Below are positions 25,329 to 34,536 of a DNA stretch of 64,000 nt, in pieces. Positions within the stretch are counted from its first letter, which is position 1; each line of letters starts with the position of its first letter. A program made the position numbers and the translations under genes. The notes below the pieces were generated by a model that was not told the origin of the DNA, made no database searches, and saw nothing but the letters and a program-made list of their open reading frames with translations. Source of the DNA: Erwinia sp. SLM-02 (GTDB lineage: Bacteria > Pseudomonadota > Gammaproteobacteria > Enterobacterales > Enterobacteriaceae); the NCBI RefSeq assembly GCF_037450285.1, contig NZ_JAQISN010000001.1:2604001-2668000 (forward strand), in the 5' to 3' direction.

Positions 25329-27341
25329 TTACTCACCGAGTAGACGAATCATTTCCGCTTCGTCGATCACCGCAATGCCCAGCTCGATCGCCTTGGCCAG
25401 CTTGGAGCCTGCGGCCTCGCCGGCAATCACCAGATCGGTTTTCTTCGACACGCTGCCGCTTACCTTCGCGCCCAGCGCCGTTAAGCGATCTTTGGCTTCA
25501 TCGCGCGACAGCACGCTCAACGACCCGGTCAGCACCACGGTTTTACCGGCGAACGGGCTGTCTATCTCTTCTGCCTTCACCACCACCACTTCGGGCCAGT
25601 GAATGCCGGCTTTCTCAACCAGCAGGCGGATAACCTCGCGGTTGCTTTCTTCATCCATAAAATTGCGCACGTGGCTGGCCACCACTTTACCTACGTCCGG
25701 CACGGCAATCAGCGCGTCGATATCGGCCGCCATCAGCGCCTCCAGCGTACCGAAATGCGCGGCGAGGTTAGCGGCGGTGGCTTCACCCACTTCGCTGATC
25801 CCCAGCGAGTAGAGGAAGCGGGCAAAGGTGGTTTGCTTCGCTTTCGCCAGCGCATCAACCACATTCTGCGCCGATTTCGGCCCCATGCGATCCAGCCCGG
25901 TGAGCTTTCCGGCGGTAAGATCGAAGAGATCCGCCGCGTTAAGCACGTACTCTTTATCGACCAGCTGATCGATGATTTTCTCGCCCATGCCGTCGATATC
26001 CATCGCCCGGCGGGAGACGAAATGCTTCAGCGCGCCTTTTCGCTGCGCACCGCAGATCAGACCGCCGGTACAGCGCGCCACCACCTCGCCCTCTACGCGC
26101 TCAACGTCCGAGCCGCAGACCGGGCAGTGGGTAGGGAACGCGATGTCTCGCGCATCTTCAGCGGATTCGACAACGCTGACCACCTGCGGGATAACGTCCC
26201 CGGCACGGCGGATCACCACGCGGTCGCCAATTTTCAGGCCCAGACGCTCGATTTCATCGGCATTATGCAGCGTGGCATTGCTGACCATCACGCCGGCAAC
26301 CAGCACCGGCTCCAGCCGCGCGACGGGCGTGATAGCACCGGTACGCCCCACCTGGAACTCAACGTCACGCACGGTGGTGATCTGCTCCTGCGCCGGGAAT
26401 TTAAAGGCCACCGCCCAGCGCGGCGCGCGGGCAACGAAGCCGAGCTGCTCCTGCAGATCCAGTGAATCCACCTTGATAACCACGCCGTCGATATCAAATC
26501 CCAGCGCAGGACGATCGGCCTCGACCTGACGGTAGAAGGCCAGCACCTCGTCGGCGCTGTGGCAAAGACGGACGCGATCGCTGACCGGCAGCCCCCAGGC
26601 TTTAAACTGCTTCAGGCGCTCAATATGACTGCGCGGCATGTCACCGCCTTCCAGCAGCCCCACACCGTAGCAGAAAAAGGTCAGCGGGCGTTTTGCGGTA
26701 ATGCGGGGGTCCAGCTGGCGCAGCGATCCCGCCGCGGCGTTGCGCGGATTGGCAAACACTTTCCCGCCGGTGCGCCGCGCTTCGTCATTCATTTTTTCGA
26801 AACCGGCCTGCGGCATAAAGACTTCGCCACGCACTTCCACTCTGGCCGGGATATTGTCCCCCTTCAGCCGCAGCGGAATGGCATGAATGGTACGCACGTT
26901 AGAAGTGATGTTCTCGCCGGTGGTGCCATCGCCGCGGGTTGCCGCGCGGACCAGCAGCCCGTCTTCATACAGCAGGCTGACCGCCAGACCGTCCAGCTTG
27001 AGCTCACAGCAGAAGAGAATTTCATCGCTGCTTTTCAGACGATCCTGCACGCGCTTGTTAAAGGCCAGGTAGCTCTCTTCATCAAAGGCGTTATCCAGAG
27101 ACAGCATCGGCACTTCGTGGCGAACCTGCTCGAACGCCGCCAGCGGGGCGGCGCCCACGCGCTGGGTCGGCGAATCGGAAGTAATCAGCTCCGGATGTTC
27201 GGTTTCCAGTTCGCGCAGTTCACGCATCAGGCGGTCGTACTCCGCATCCGGGATTTCCGGTGCGTCCAGCACGTGATACTGGTACTCATGGTGGTGAAGC
27301 AGCGCTTTCAGATGGGTGAGTTTGTCTTGTACGGATTGCAT
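25329..27341 (-). CDS. ligA: NAD-dependent DNA ligase LigA
   Basis: Seals nicks in duplex DNA using NAD, for replication and repair. The 670 residues (671 in E. coli) include the adenylated Lys115 in CCELKLDGLAVS, the oligonucleotide-binding domain, the four-cysteine zinc finger (CPVCGSDVERVEGEVVARC), helix-hairpin-helix repeats (GLDRMGPKSAQN and neighbours) and a C-terminal BRCT domain (about 590-670). The ATG at 27341 was chosen over the one at 27353 because the latter has no ribosome binding site and the family starts here. It is downstream of zipA, with a terminator between, and coupled to ypeB. Confidence 0.97.
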   Translation of the reverse strand: MQSVQDKLTHLKALLHHHEYQYHVLDAPEIPDAEYDRLMRELRELETEHPELITSDSPTQRVGAAPLAAFEQVRHEVPMLSLDNAFDEESYLAFNKRVQDRLKSSDEILFCCELKLDGLAVSLLYEDGLLVRAATRGDGTTGENITSNVRTIHAIPLRLKGDNIPARVEVRGEVFMPQAGFEKMNDEARRTGGKVFANPRNAAAGSLRQLDPRITAKRPLTFFCYGVGLLEGGDMPRSHIERLKQFKAWGLPVSDRVRLCHSADEVLAFYRQVEADRPALGFDIDGVVIKVDSLDLQEQLGFVARAPRWAVAFKFPAQEQITTVRDVEFQVGRTGAITPVARLEPVLVAGVMVSNATLHNADEIERLGLKIGDRVVIRRAGDVIPQVVSVVESAEDARDIAFPTHCPVCGSDVERVEGEVVARCTGGLICGAQRKGALKHFVSRRAMDIDGMGEKIIDQLVDKEYVLNAADLFDLTAGKLTGLDRMGPKSAQNVVDALAKAKQTTFARFLYSLGISEVGEATAANLAAHFGTLEALMAADIDALIAVPDVGKVVASHVRNFMDEESNREVIRLLVEKAGIHWPEVVVVKAEEIDSPFAGKTVVLTGSLSVLSRDEAKDRLTALGAKVSGSVSKKTDLVIAGEAAGSKLAKAIELGIAVIDEAEMIRLLGE

Positions 27342-27360
27342 TGGCGGCACCATCAGAGAT

Positions 27361-27383
27361 AAAAAACCCCCGAAATCGGGGGT
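27361..27383 (-). terminator. Terminator between zipA and ligA
   Basis: Perfect stem ACCCCCG / CGGGGGT with loop AAAT; on the minus strand it is followed by six T residues. It would reduce read-through from zipA into ligA. Confidence 0.85.
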
Positions 27384-27409
27384 CAGGTAAGCAGGATTAG
27401 GAAAAAATT

Positions 27410-28390
27410 TTAGTGGCTGTTGGCGTCGACGACTTCGCGGATGCGCCCTTTGTACGATTCCAGCTTCTGCGGCGTCATCATACGGCGTTCATCGTCCAGA
27501 ACCACGCCGCCCACGTCATCGGCAATGCGCTGCGCGGATTGCAGCATCAGCTTAAAGTTCTGATTCGCATCGCCATAGGAAGGCACCATCATAAAGATGG
27601 AAACGCCAGGGGTTGAGAAGTCCGACATGTTATCCGGATTAAAGGAACCCGGTTTCACCATGTTTGCCAGACTGAACAACACCGGGCCGCTGCCCGCCGG
27701 ATTAAGGTGGCGGTGGAAAATATTCATCTCGCCGAACTGGAAACCGGCCTGCAGAACGCCCTGCAGCAGGGCTTCTCCGCTGATGCTGCCGCCGGCGTGA
27801 GCCGATACGTGCAGAACCAGAACGGTTTCCTTCGGTGCCGCTTCACGCGGTGCCTCAACGTGCGTATGAGCAGGTGCCTGCTGCTGCGCGGGTTCGGCTC
27901 TGTGCGGCTCGTCGGCAGAAGCAGAGTGCGGTTTGATTACCGGCTCTGCAGCCCGTTCCACCGGTTCGGGCACCAGTACTGGCTCAGCCCGACGTGGCGG
28001 AACCTCGTCCTGGTGTGGCTCAGGCTGAACGCTCTGGCGCACATCACCGCCGAACAACGGATCCTGTTCAGGCTGCTCCTCATTGACCGAAGGCGCGTGA
28101 CGAACCGGCTCCGGACGAGGTTTAGGCTGACGCGGCGGTTCATCCCCGGCATGGAATCCACCCAGGGAAGGGTCCGACGGTTCAGGAGGGCTGCGCGTGG
28201 CACGCACGTCATCCATACCTTCTTCGTCATCCTCGAAAGCTTCTTCTCTGTCCTGCTTTAAACGCTTGTGCGGACGGTCGCGAAAAACTGATGAACGCTC
28301 TTTACGGCTGGTCCACAGGCCGTGCAGTAATAGCGCTATAATTGCGACCGCGCCAACAACGATTAATATCAGACGCAAATCCTGCATCAT
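27410..28390 (-). CDS. zipA: Cell division protein ZipA
   Basis: Essential division protein that tethers FtsZ to the inner membrane. The 326 residues show the standard layout: an N-terminal membrane anchor (MMQDLRLILIVVGAVAIIAL, N-out), a charged stretch (WTSRKERSSVFRDRPHKR), a long Pro/Glu/Gln-rich linker (about 60-185), and the C-terminal FtsZ-binding domain (VLVLHVSAHAGGSISGEALL through PSYGDANQNFKLMLQSAQRI). The frame extends 13 codons upstream, but the ATG at 28390 gives the E. coli start. It is divergent from cysZ, as in E. coli. Confidence 0.96.
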   Translation of the reverse strand: MMQDLRLILIVVGAVAIIALLLHGLWTSRKERSSVFRDRPHKRLKQDREEAFEDDEEGMDDVRATRSPPEPSDPSLGGFHAGDEPPRQPKPRPEPVRHAPSVNEEQPEQDPLFGGDVRQSVQPEPHQDEVPPRRAEPVLVPEPVERAAEPVIKPHSASADEPHRAEPAQQQAPAHTHVEAPREAAPKETVLVLHVSAHAGGSISGEALLQGVLQAGFQFGEMNIFHRHLNPAGSGPVLFSLANMVKPGSFNPDNMSDFSTPGVSIFMMVPSYGDANQNFKLMLQSAQRIADDVGGVVLDDERRMMTPQKLESYKGRIREVVDANSH

Positions 28391-28611
28391 TGTATTCTCT
28401 GTTGTTCCAATACCTTGCCACCGCGGCAAACTTTATCCTCTAACTGTATTTGCCCAAGTACACAAGTGCAAGTCTGTGCAGTATTTTCTGACAAATATCC
28501 CGAGTCGAGGACGCTTTTTTGCTGTATTTTCGCGCAATCTTGCCCTGGAAAGCGCAAACAGCTGGGTTATGATAGCCGAAACCGGCATGTGAATAGGAGA
28601 TAAAGCATTAC

Positions 28612-29373
28612 ATGGTACTAAATAATTCCAACAATGGTCATAACGGTGCCCACTACTTTGCGCGGGGTTGGCAGCTGATCCGCCTGCCCGGCATTCGCCG
28701 CTACGTCATTTTACCGCTGCTGGTCAATATCCTCCTGATGGGAGGCGCTTTTATCTGGCTGTTCACCCGTCTGAGTCACTGGATACCCGAGCTAATGGCC
28801 ATGGTACCCGGCTGGCTGCAGTGGCTAAGCTACCTGCTGTGGCCACTGACCGTTCTCTCTATTATTCTAGTCTTTAGCTATTTTTTCTCCACTATCGCCA
28901 ACTGGATAGCGGCACCTTTTTGCGGCCTGCTGGCGGAGCAGCTTGAAGCGCGCCTGACCGGTCAACCGCTTCCCGATAGCGGCTGGTCAGCCATCGTGAA
29001 GGACTTACCGCGCATCATGAAGCGCGAGTGGCAGAAGCTGGCTTACTATCTGCCGCGCGCCATCGTGCTGCTGCTGCTTTATTTTATCCCGGGCTTTGGC
29101 CAGACGGTGGCCCCCGTGCTGTGGTTCCTGTTCAGCGCCTGGATGCTGTCTATTCAGTACTGCGACTATCCTTTTGATAATCACAAGGTCAGCTTCGCCC
29201 GGATGCGTTCGGCGCTGCGCCAGAACAGAACGGATAATTTACAATTCGGTGCGCTGATCAGTTTGTTTACGCTAATCCCCATCCTTAATCTGGCCATCAT
29301 GCCGGTGGCCGTCTGCGGCGCAACGGCGATGTGGGTGGACCGCTACCGCGCCACGCTGGGACTGCATCGCTAA
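28612..29373 (+). CDS. cysZ: Sulfate transporter CysZ
   Basis: Inner-membrane sulfate uptake protein feeding the cysteine pathway. It has 253 residues, as in E. coli, with hydrophobic helices at about 30-55, 70-100, 145-180 and 205-240, and conserved GARGW-like start (YFARGWQLIRLPGIRRYV) and WMLSIQYCDYPFDNH motifs. AGGAG lies 13 bp upstream of the ATG. It is followed by cysK; both are normally in the CysB regulon. Confidence 0.95.
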   Translation: MVLNNSNNGHNGAHYFARGWQLIRLPGIRRYVILPLLVNILLMGGAFIWLFTRLSHWIPELMAMVPGWLQWLSYLLWPLTVLSIILVFSYFFSTIANWIAAPFCGLLAEQLEARLTGQPLPDSGWSAIVKDLPRIMKREWQKLAYYLPRAIVLLLLYFIPGFGQTVAPVLWFLFSAWMLSIQYCDYPFDNHKVSFARMRSALRQNRTDNLQFGALISLFTLIPILNLAIMPVAVCGATAMWVDRYRATLGLHR

Positions 29374-29503
29374 AATCAGGGCTGGCTCACCTGCCGCTGC
29401 GCAAGGATGTGAACCCGTCCTGCGCAGCGGCGGTTTTGTCTATATGCCGTTTCGACAGGGCTTATTTCGGCAGAACATATATATATACGATTTCTTCACT
29501 TCC

Positions 29504-29532
29504 TTGATAAATTGAACACGGTATGCTCTAAA
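29504..29532 (+). promoter_or_regulatory. Possible cysK promoter
   Basis: TTGATA, 17-bp spacer, TCTAAA, ending 35 bp before the cysK start. The weak -10 fits a gene that needs the activator CysB; no CysB site can be assigned with confidence. Confidence 0.4.
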
Positions 29533-29567
29533 CCGTTCCCAATATTTCATACAGTTAAGGACAGGCT

Positions 29568-30539
29568 ATGAGTAAGATCTATGAAGACAACTCGTTAACA
29601 ATCGGTCATACGCCGCTGGTTCGACTGAACCGCATCGGTAATGGACGCATTCTGGCGAAAGTTGAGTCACGCAACCCAAGCTTCAGCGTCAAATGCCGTA
29701 TCGGTGCCAATATGATTTGGGACGCAGAAAAACGTGGCATTCTTAAACCCGGCATTGAACTGGTTGAACCTACCAGCGGCAATACCGGTATTGCTCTGGC
29801 CTATGTCGCCGCGGCGCGCGGTTACAAGCTGACGCTGACCATGCCGGAAACCATGAGCGTGGAGCGCCGCAAGCTGCTGAAGGCTCTGGGTGCTAACCTT
29901 GTGCTGACCGAAGGCGCGAAAGGCATGAAAGGGGCTATTGCTAAAGCCGAAGAGATTGTCGCCAGCAACCCGGACAAGTTCGTGCTGCTGCAGCAGTTCA
30001 GCAACCCGGCCAACCCGGAAATTCACGAAAAAACCACCGGCCCGGAAATCTGGGAAGATACCGATGGTGAAGTCGATGTGTTTATCGCGGGCGTGGGTAC
30101 CGGCGGTACGCTGACCGGCGTCAGCCGCTACATCAAAAACACCAAAGGCAAGAAAGAGCTGATTACCGTTGCGGTTGAGCCAACCGACTCCCCGGTAATC
30201 GCTCAGGCGCTGGCCGGTGATGAAATCAAACCCGGCCCGCACAAGATTCAGGGTATCGGTGCAGGTTTCATTCCGGGCAACCTCGATCTGAACCTGGTTG
30301 ACCGCGTTGTTGCCATCTCCAATGAAGAAGCGATTTCTACCGCACGTCGCCTGATGGAAGACGAAGGTATTCTGGCCGGAATCTCCTCCGGTGCTGCGGT
30401 GGCCGCGGCGCTGAAACTGCAGGAAGATGAAGCCTTCGCCAATAAAAACATTGTGGTGATCCTGCCGTCTTCCGGCGAGCGTTATCTCTCCACCGCGCTG
30501 TTCGCCGATCTGTTCACTGAAAAAGAGCTGCAACAGTAA
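29568..30539 (+). CDS. cysK: Cysteine synthase A (O-acetylserine sulfhydrylase A)
   Basis: PLP enzyme that makes cysteine from O-acetylserine and sulfide. It has 323 residues with the PLP lysine Lys42 (SFSVKCRIGANM), the substrate loop TSGNTG at 69-74 and the phosphate-binding GTGGT (about 177-181). In E. coli it also binds CysE in the cysteine synthase complex. It is flanked by cysZ and ptsH, as in E. coli, and closed by a strong terminator. Confidence 0.97.
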   Translation: MSKIYEDNSLTIGHTPLVRLNRIGNGRILAKVESRNPSFSVKCRIGANMIWDAEKRGILKPGIELVEPTSGNTGIALAYVAAARGYKLTLTMPETMSVERRKLLKALGANLVLTEGAKGMKGAIAKAEEIVASNPDKFVLLQQFSNPANPEIHEKTTGPEIWEDTDGEVDVFIAGVGTGGTLTGVSRYIKNTKGKKELITVAVEPTDSPVIAQALAGDEIKPGPHKIQGIGAGFIPGNLDLNLVDRVVAISNEEAISTARRLMEDEGILAGISSGAAVAAALKLQEDEAFANKNIVVILPSSGERYLSTALFADLFTEKELQQ

Positions 30540-30561
30540 CCAGCGACGTGCAGATTTGCTT

Positions 30562-30589
30562 AAAAAAGCACCCGATCGGGTGCTTTTTT
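30562..30589 (+). terminator. cysK terminator
   Basis: A 28-nt perfect palindrome: six A, GCACCCGA, TCGGGTGC, six T, 22 bp after the stop codon. Confidence 0.93.
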
Positions 30590-30932
30590 GTGGAGTCCGT
30601 CAAACTTTTACCATCCTGCAGATTGCTTTTACCCTCCAGTGTCTGGTATTTAAGCTGCCAATTATTTTGATCCGTAAAATTAATCGCCGCGTGACCTGGA
30701 TCGTGCTGAATCGTTTTACTGATTTGGCGCACTGCGGTAAATAGCGGCATAATGTAACGTGGAAAGGCGAGATGTGAATCGCGGATTTTCTCTCTGTCTG
30801 GCTTCCACTTTACCAGCGCATTTTTTGGCGAGTCTTTGTACCAGGCCAGCGCGACTCATACCGGCTAAGGTTCCGGCTTTCGCCTGAACTTTAGGCCTAC
30901 AACACCAAACCAAATTAAGTTGGGGAAATATA
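30590..30932 (+). promoter_or_regulatory. pts operon leader and promoter region
   Basis: The 343 bp ahead of ptsH contain no gene. A plausible promoter is TTGGCG (30724-30729), 18-bp spacer, CATAAT (30748-30753); this would leave a leader of about 170 nt. TGTGA at about 30774 could be part of a CRP site, as the E. coli pts promoters are CRP-dependent, but no full site is clear. Confidence 0.45.
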
Positions 30933-31190
30933 ATGTTCCAGCAAGAAGTTACCATCACTGCACCAAACGGCCTTCACACCCGCCCTGCTGCTCAGTTCGT
31001 TAAAGAAGCGAAAGCGTTCTCTTCTGAGATCACCGTGACCTCTAACGGCAAATCTGCCAGCGCGAAAAGCCTGTTCAAGCTGCAGACTCTGGGTCTGACT
31101 CAGGGTACTGTTGTAACCCTGTCTGCTGAAGGTGAAGATGAGCAGAAAGCGGTTGAGCATCTGGTTAAACTGATGGCCGAGCTCGAGTAA
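30933..31190 (+). CDS. ptsH: Phosphocarrier protein HPr
   Basis: Small cytoplasmic phosphocarrier of the PTS, taking phosphate from enzyme I and passing it to sugar-specific IIA domains. It has 85 residues with phosphorylated His15 in APNGLHTRPAAQ and the regulatory Ser46 (SAKSLFKLQ). The ribosome binding site GGGGAA precedes the ATG. ptsI follows, but only after 268 bp, unlike the short gap in E. coli. Confidence 0.97.
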   Translation: MFQQEVTITAPNGLHTRPAAQFVKEAKAFSSEITVTSNGKSASAKSLFKLQTLGLTQGTVVTLSAEGEDEQKAVEHLVKLMAELE

Positions 31191-31458
31191 TCACGGTCGT
31201 TTTTCCATCATCCAGCGTAACGCTCTGGCTGAATATATCCGCGTTGCTCCCTGCCACACAGCGGCAGGATAAAAGTAAACGGATATACTGTAGGTATCTT
31301 GATCGCGGACAGCATGTCCGCGTTATCGCTTTAATAAAATATCCAGAAGCTGACAAGACAGGCCACAGGCACAGCCAGGCTCGCTGAGTGAATTAACCGA
31401 TGCAGTCATCAGCGGTTCATCGCCTTCGATGATTATCAGAGACAGGAAAGGTAGGGTT
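31191..31458 (+). other. Long ptsH-ptsI intergenic spacer with hairpins
   Basis: The spacer is 268 bp, against roughly 45 bp in E. coli. It holds a perfect hairpin CGCGGACA-GCA-TGTCCGCG (31304-31322), a weaker one CTGCC-N6-GGCAG near 31252-31267, and a TATACT at about 31284. No conserved ORF was found. Confidence 0.7.
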
Positions 31459-33186
31459 ATGATTTCAGGCATTTTAGCATCACCGGGTATCGCTTTCGGC
31501 AAGGCTCTTCTGTTGAAAGAAAATGAAATTGTCATCAACCGGAAAAAGATTTCTGCCGATCAGTGCGATCAGGAAGTTCAGCGTTTTCTTGATGGTCGTA
31601 AAAAAGCTGCCGTGCAGCTGGAAGCGATCAAAATCAAAGCCGGGGAAACCTTCGGTGAAGAGAAAGAAGCGATCTTCGAAGGCCACATTATGTTGCTGGA
31701 AGATGAAGAGCTTGAGCAGGAAATCATTACCCTGATCAAAGACGAGCACGCTACCGCTGATGCTGCCGCCTATTCCGTCATTGAAGGCCAGGCTAAAGCC
31801 CTGGAAGAGCTCGACGATGAATACCTGAAAGAGCGTGCCGCAGACGTCCGCGACATCGGTAAACGCCTGCTGCAGAATATCCTGGGCCTGCACATCGTTG
31901 ATCTGAGTGCAATCAATGAAGAAGTGCTGCTGATTGCCAAAGATCTGACCCCGTCAGAAACCGCACAGCTGAACCTGAACAAGGTGCTGGGCTTTATCAC
32001 CGATATCGGTGGCCGTACCTCACACACCTCCATCATGGCGCGCTCTCTGGAGCTGCCGGCCATCGTGGGTACCGGTGATGTGACCAGCCAGATTAAAAAC
32101 GACGACTTCGTGATTCTGGATGGTGTAAACAACAAAGTTTACATCAACCCAACGGCTGACGTGATTGATGAACTGAAGGCGGTTGCCCATCAGTACACGT
32201 CTGAAAAGAACGAGCTGGCCAAGCTGAAAGACCTGCCGGCGATCACCCTTGATGGTCATCAGGTTGAAGTCTGCGCCAACATCGGGACCGTGCGTGACGT
32301 TGCCGGTGCCGAGCGTAACGGTGCTGAAGGCGTGGGCCTGTACCGTACCGAATTCCTGTTTATGGACCGCGACTCGCTGCCGTCTGAAGACGAGCAGTTC
32401 CAGGCGTACAAAGCCGTAGCCGAAGCCGTCGGCGCGCAGGCGGTGATTGTGCGTACCATGGATATCGGCGGTGACAAAGATCTGCCGTATATGAACCTGC
32501 CGAAAGAGGACAACCCGTTCCTCGGCTGGCGCGCGATCCGTATCGCCATGGACCGTACCGAAATTCTGCATGCGCAGCTGCGTGCCATTCTGCGGGCTTC
32601 CGCGTTTGGTAAACTGCGCATCATGTTCCCGATGGTGATTTCCGTTGAGGAAGTGCGCTTCCTGAAGAACGAACTGGAAACCCTGAAAGCCCAGCTGCGT
32701 GAAGAAGGCAAAGCCTTCGACGAGAGCATTGAAGTGGGTATCATGGTGGAAACACCAGCGTCCGCGGTGATTGCGCACCATCTGGCAAAAGAAGTTGATT
32801 TCTTTAGTATTGGGACAAACGATCTGACGCAGTATACTCTGGCTGTCGATCGTGGTAACGATCTAATCTCCCATCTCTACAATCCGATGTCTCCATCCGT
32901 TCTGACGCTGATCAAGCAGGTTATTGATGCTTCTCACGCAGAAGGTAAGTGGACCGGTATGTGCGGTGAGCTGGCAGGCGATGAACGTGCTACACTACTG
33001 CTATTGGGAATGGGGCTGGATGAATTCAGCATGAGTTCCATTTCTATTCCACGCATCAAAAAAATTATTCGTAATACGAATTTTGAAGACGCGAAGGCGC
33101 TAGCAGAGCAGGCTCTGGCACAACCAACAGCGGACGAGTTGATGAACCTGGTCAACAAGTTCATTGAAGAAAAGACACTCTGCTAA
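31459..33186 (+). CDS. ptsI: Phosphoenolpyruvate-protein phosphotransferase, enzyme I
   Basis: First enzyme of the PTS, autophosphorylated by PEP and phosphorylating HPr; cytoplasmic homodimer. The ATG at 31459 (with GGAAAGGTAGGG upstream) gives 575 residues, the E. coli length; the frame extends 10 codons more. The phosphorylated His189 is in GGRTSHTSIMARS. The PEP-binding C-terminal barrel has DIGGDKDLPYMNLPKEDNPF and the catalytic cysteine in GMCGELAGD (about residue 502). Confidence 0.97.
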   Translation: MISGILASPGIAFGKALLLKENEIVINRKKISADQCDQEVQRFLDGRKKAAVQLEAIKIKAGETFGEEKEAIFEGHIMLLEDEELEQEIITLIKDEHATADAAAYSVIEGQAKALEELDDEYLKERAADVRDIGKRLLQNILGLHIVDLSAINEEVLLIAKDLTPSETAQLNLNKVLGFITDIGGRTSHTSIMARSLELPAIVGTGDVTSQIKNDDFVILDGVNNKVYINPTADVIDELKAVAHQYTSEKNELAKLKDLPAITLDGHQVEVCANIGTVRDVAGAERNGAEGVGLYRTEFLFMDRDSLPSEDEQFQAYKAVAEAVGAQAVIVRTMDIGGDKDLPYMNLPKEDNPFLGWRAIRIAMDRTEILHAQLRAILRASAFGKLRIMFPMVISVEEVRFLKNELETLKAQLREEGKAFDESIEVGIMVETPASAVIAHHLAKEVDFFSIGTNDLTQYTLAVDRGNDLISHLYNPMSPSVLTLIKQVIDASHAEGKWTGMCGELAGDERATLLLLGMGLDEFSMSSISIPRIKKIIRNTNFEDAKALAEQALAQPTADELMNLVNKFIEEKTLC

Positions 33187-33230
33187 GGCCCGGAGACGGC
33201 TGGCCCAATATTACTGCTTAGGAGAAGAAC

Positions 33231-33734
33231 ATGGGTTTGTTTTCAAAACTTTTTGGCGATAAGTCAGATTCTGCATCCGGCGCGATTGAAATCGTTGCCC
33301 CCCTGTCAGGTGAAATCGTCAATATCGAAGACGTACCGGACGTAGTGTTTGCAGAGAAAATTGTTGGCGACGGTATCGCTATCAAACCTTCTGGCAATAA
33401 AATGGTGGCTCCCGTTGATGGCACCATCGGTAAAATTTTCGAAACCAATCATGCGTTTTCCATCGAGTCCGACAGCGGTATTGAGCTGTTCGTTCACTTT
33501 GGTATTGATACGGTAGAGCTGAAAGGCGAAGGCTTTAAGCGCATCGCTGAAGAAGGTCAGAAAGTGAAGAAAGGTGACGTGGTCATCGAATTCGACCTGC
33601 CTTTACTGGAAGAGAAAGCGAAATCAACGCTGACCCCGGTTGTCATCTCAAACATGGACGAAATCAAAGAGCTGACCAAGCTGACCGGCAGCGTGACCGT
33701 CGGTGAGACACCGGTTATCCGTATCAAGAAGTAA
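33231..33734 (+). CDS. crr: PTS glucose-specific IIA component (EIIA-Glc)
   Basis: Cytoplasmic carrier and regulator: passes phosphate to the glucose permease, inhibits several non-PTS transporters when unphosphorylated and activates adenylate cyclase when phosphorylated. It has 167 residues (169 in E. coli) because the flexible N-terminal tail is 2 shorter. The phosphorylated His89 is in LFVHFGIDTV, with the partner His74 in ETNHAFSIES. It lies 44 bp after ptsI with AGGAGAA before the ATG. Confidence 0.96.
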   Translation: MGLFSKLFGDKSDSASGAIEIVAPLSGEIVNIEDVPDVVFAEKIVGDGIAIKPSGNKMVAPVDGTIGKIFETNHAFSIESDSGIELFVHFGIDTVELKGEGFKRIAEEGQKVKKGDVVIEFDLPLLEEKAKSTLTPVVISNMDEIKELTKLTGSVTVGETPVIRIKK

Positions 33735-33751
33735 GACACAGATACCACCAG

Positions 33752-33784
33752 AAAGCCCCCTGAGCAATCAGGGGGCTTTTTTTA
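33752..33784 (+). terminator. pts operon terminator
   Basis: AAAGCCCCCTGA / TCAGGGGGCTTT stem with loop GCAA and T-run. The T-run overlaps the stop codon of the convergent GntR gene. Confidence 0.93.
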
Positions 33785-34480
33785 TGGCTGGCTGTCGGTG
33801 AGTGCGTCGCGCAGCGTCAGCGACACGGCAGGTGAATCCATTAAGTCCAGCTGCTGCTCCAGATGGAGTAAGTGTTCTAGCATCAGCGCGCGGGCAGCAT
33901 CACCCTGCCCCGCCCTCAGCGCATCCAGCACGGCACAGTGCTCATCACACTGCGATGCCGGCGTGTCATTGCGCTGATAAAGCGCGACAATCAGTGAACT
34001 GCGCACCATCAGGTTCGCCAGAATTTCACTCAGTACCTGGTTATCGCTGATTTTTGCCAGCAGCAGATGAAAAGCGCTCAGCTCGCGAATGATATTGCGG
34101 CGATCTCCGCTGACCAGCGCACGCTGTTCCGCCTGCTGATGCGCCTCAATCTCCGCACTGAACTGCGCCAGTTTCTCCACGCTGATCCCGGCGATAATCG
34201 CATCCTCTACCGCCCGACGGGCGATAAACACCTCACGCGCCTCTCTGGCACAGGGCTGCGACACCTTTGCACCGCGATTCGGCGAGATCGTGACGATATG
34301 CTGCAGGGCCAGGCGCTGCAGCGCCGCCTGAACATGATTACGGTTTGCTGAAAGGACCTCGACAATCTGGGCCTCAATCAACCGTGTACCGGGCCTGAGC
34401 CGGTGCTGGGCGATAGCAATCGATAATGCGTCAACGATACGTTGAACTTCCTGCTGCCTGCCGCTGGCCAAACTGCTCAT
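33782..34480 (-). CDS. GntR family transcriptional regulator (FCD domain)
   Basis: A 232-residue regulator with an N-terminal winged helix (residues about 10-70: LRPGTRLIEAQIVEVLSANR) and a C-terminal FCD effector domain with the metal-ligand type residues (ARREVFIARRAVEDAI-like region, then FHLLLAKISDN and DEHCAVLDALRAGQ). FCD regulators usually bind small carboxylates or sugar acids; the effector and targets here are unknown. It occupies the place where E. coli has pdxK and yfeK, between crr and cysM. Confidence 0.82.
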   Translation of the reverse strand: MSSLASGRQQEVQRIVDALSIAIAQHRLRPGTRLIEAQIVEVLSANRNHVQAALQRLALQHIVTISPNRGAKVSQPCAREAREVFIARRAVEDAIIAGISVEKLAQFSAEIEAHQQAEQRALVSGDRRNIIRELSAFHLLLAKISDNQVLSEILANLMVRSSLIVALYQRNDTPASQCDEHCAVLDALRAGQGDAARALMLEHLLHLEQQLDLMDSPAVSLTLRDALTDSQP

Positions 34481-34536
34481 GCCTTAACCTCAAATCTGAA
34501 ATATCATCCATCGCCGTCACGAAACAGGCGCAGGGT

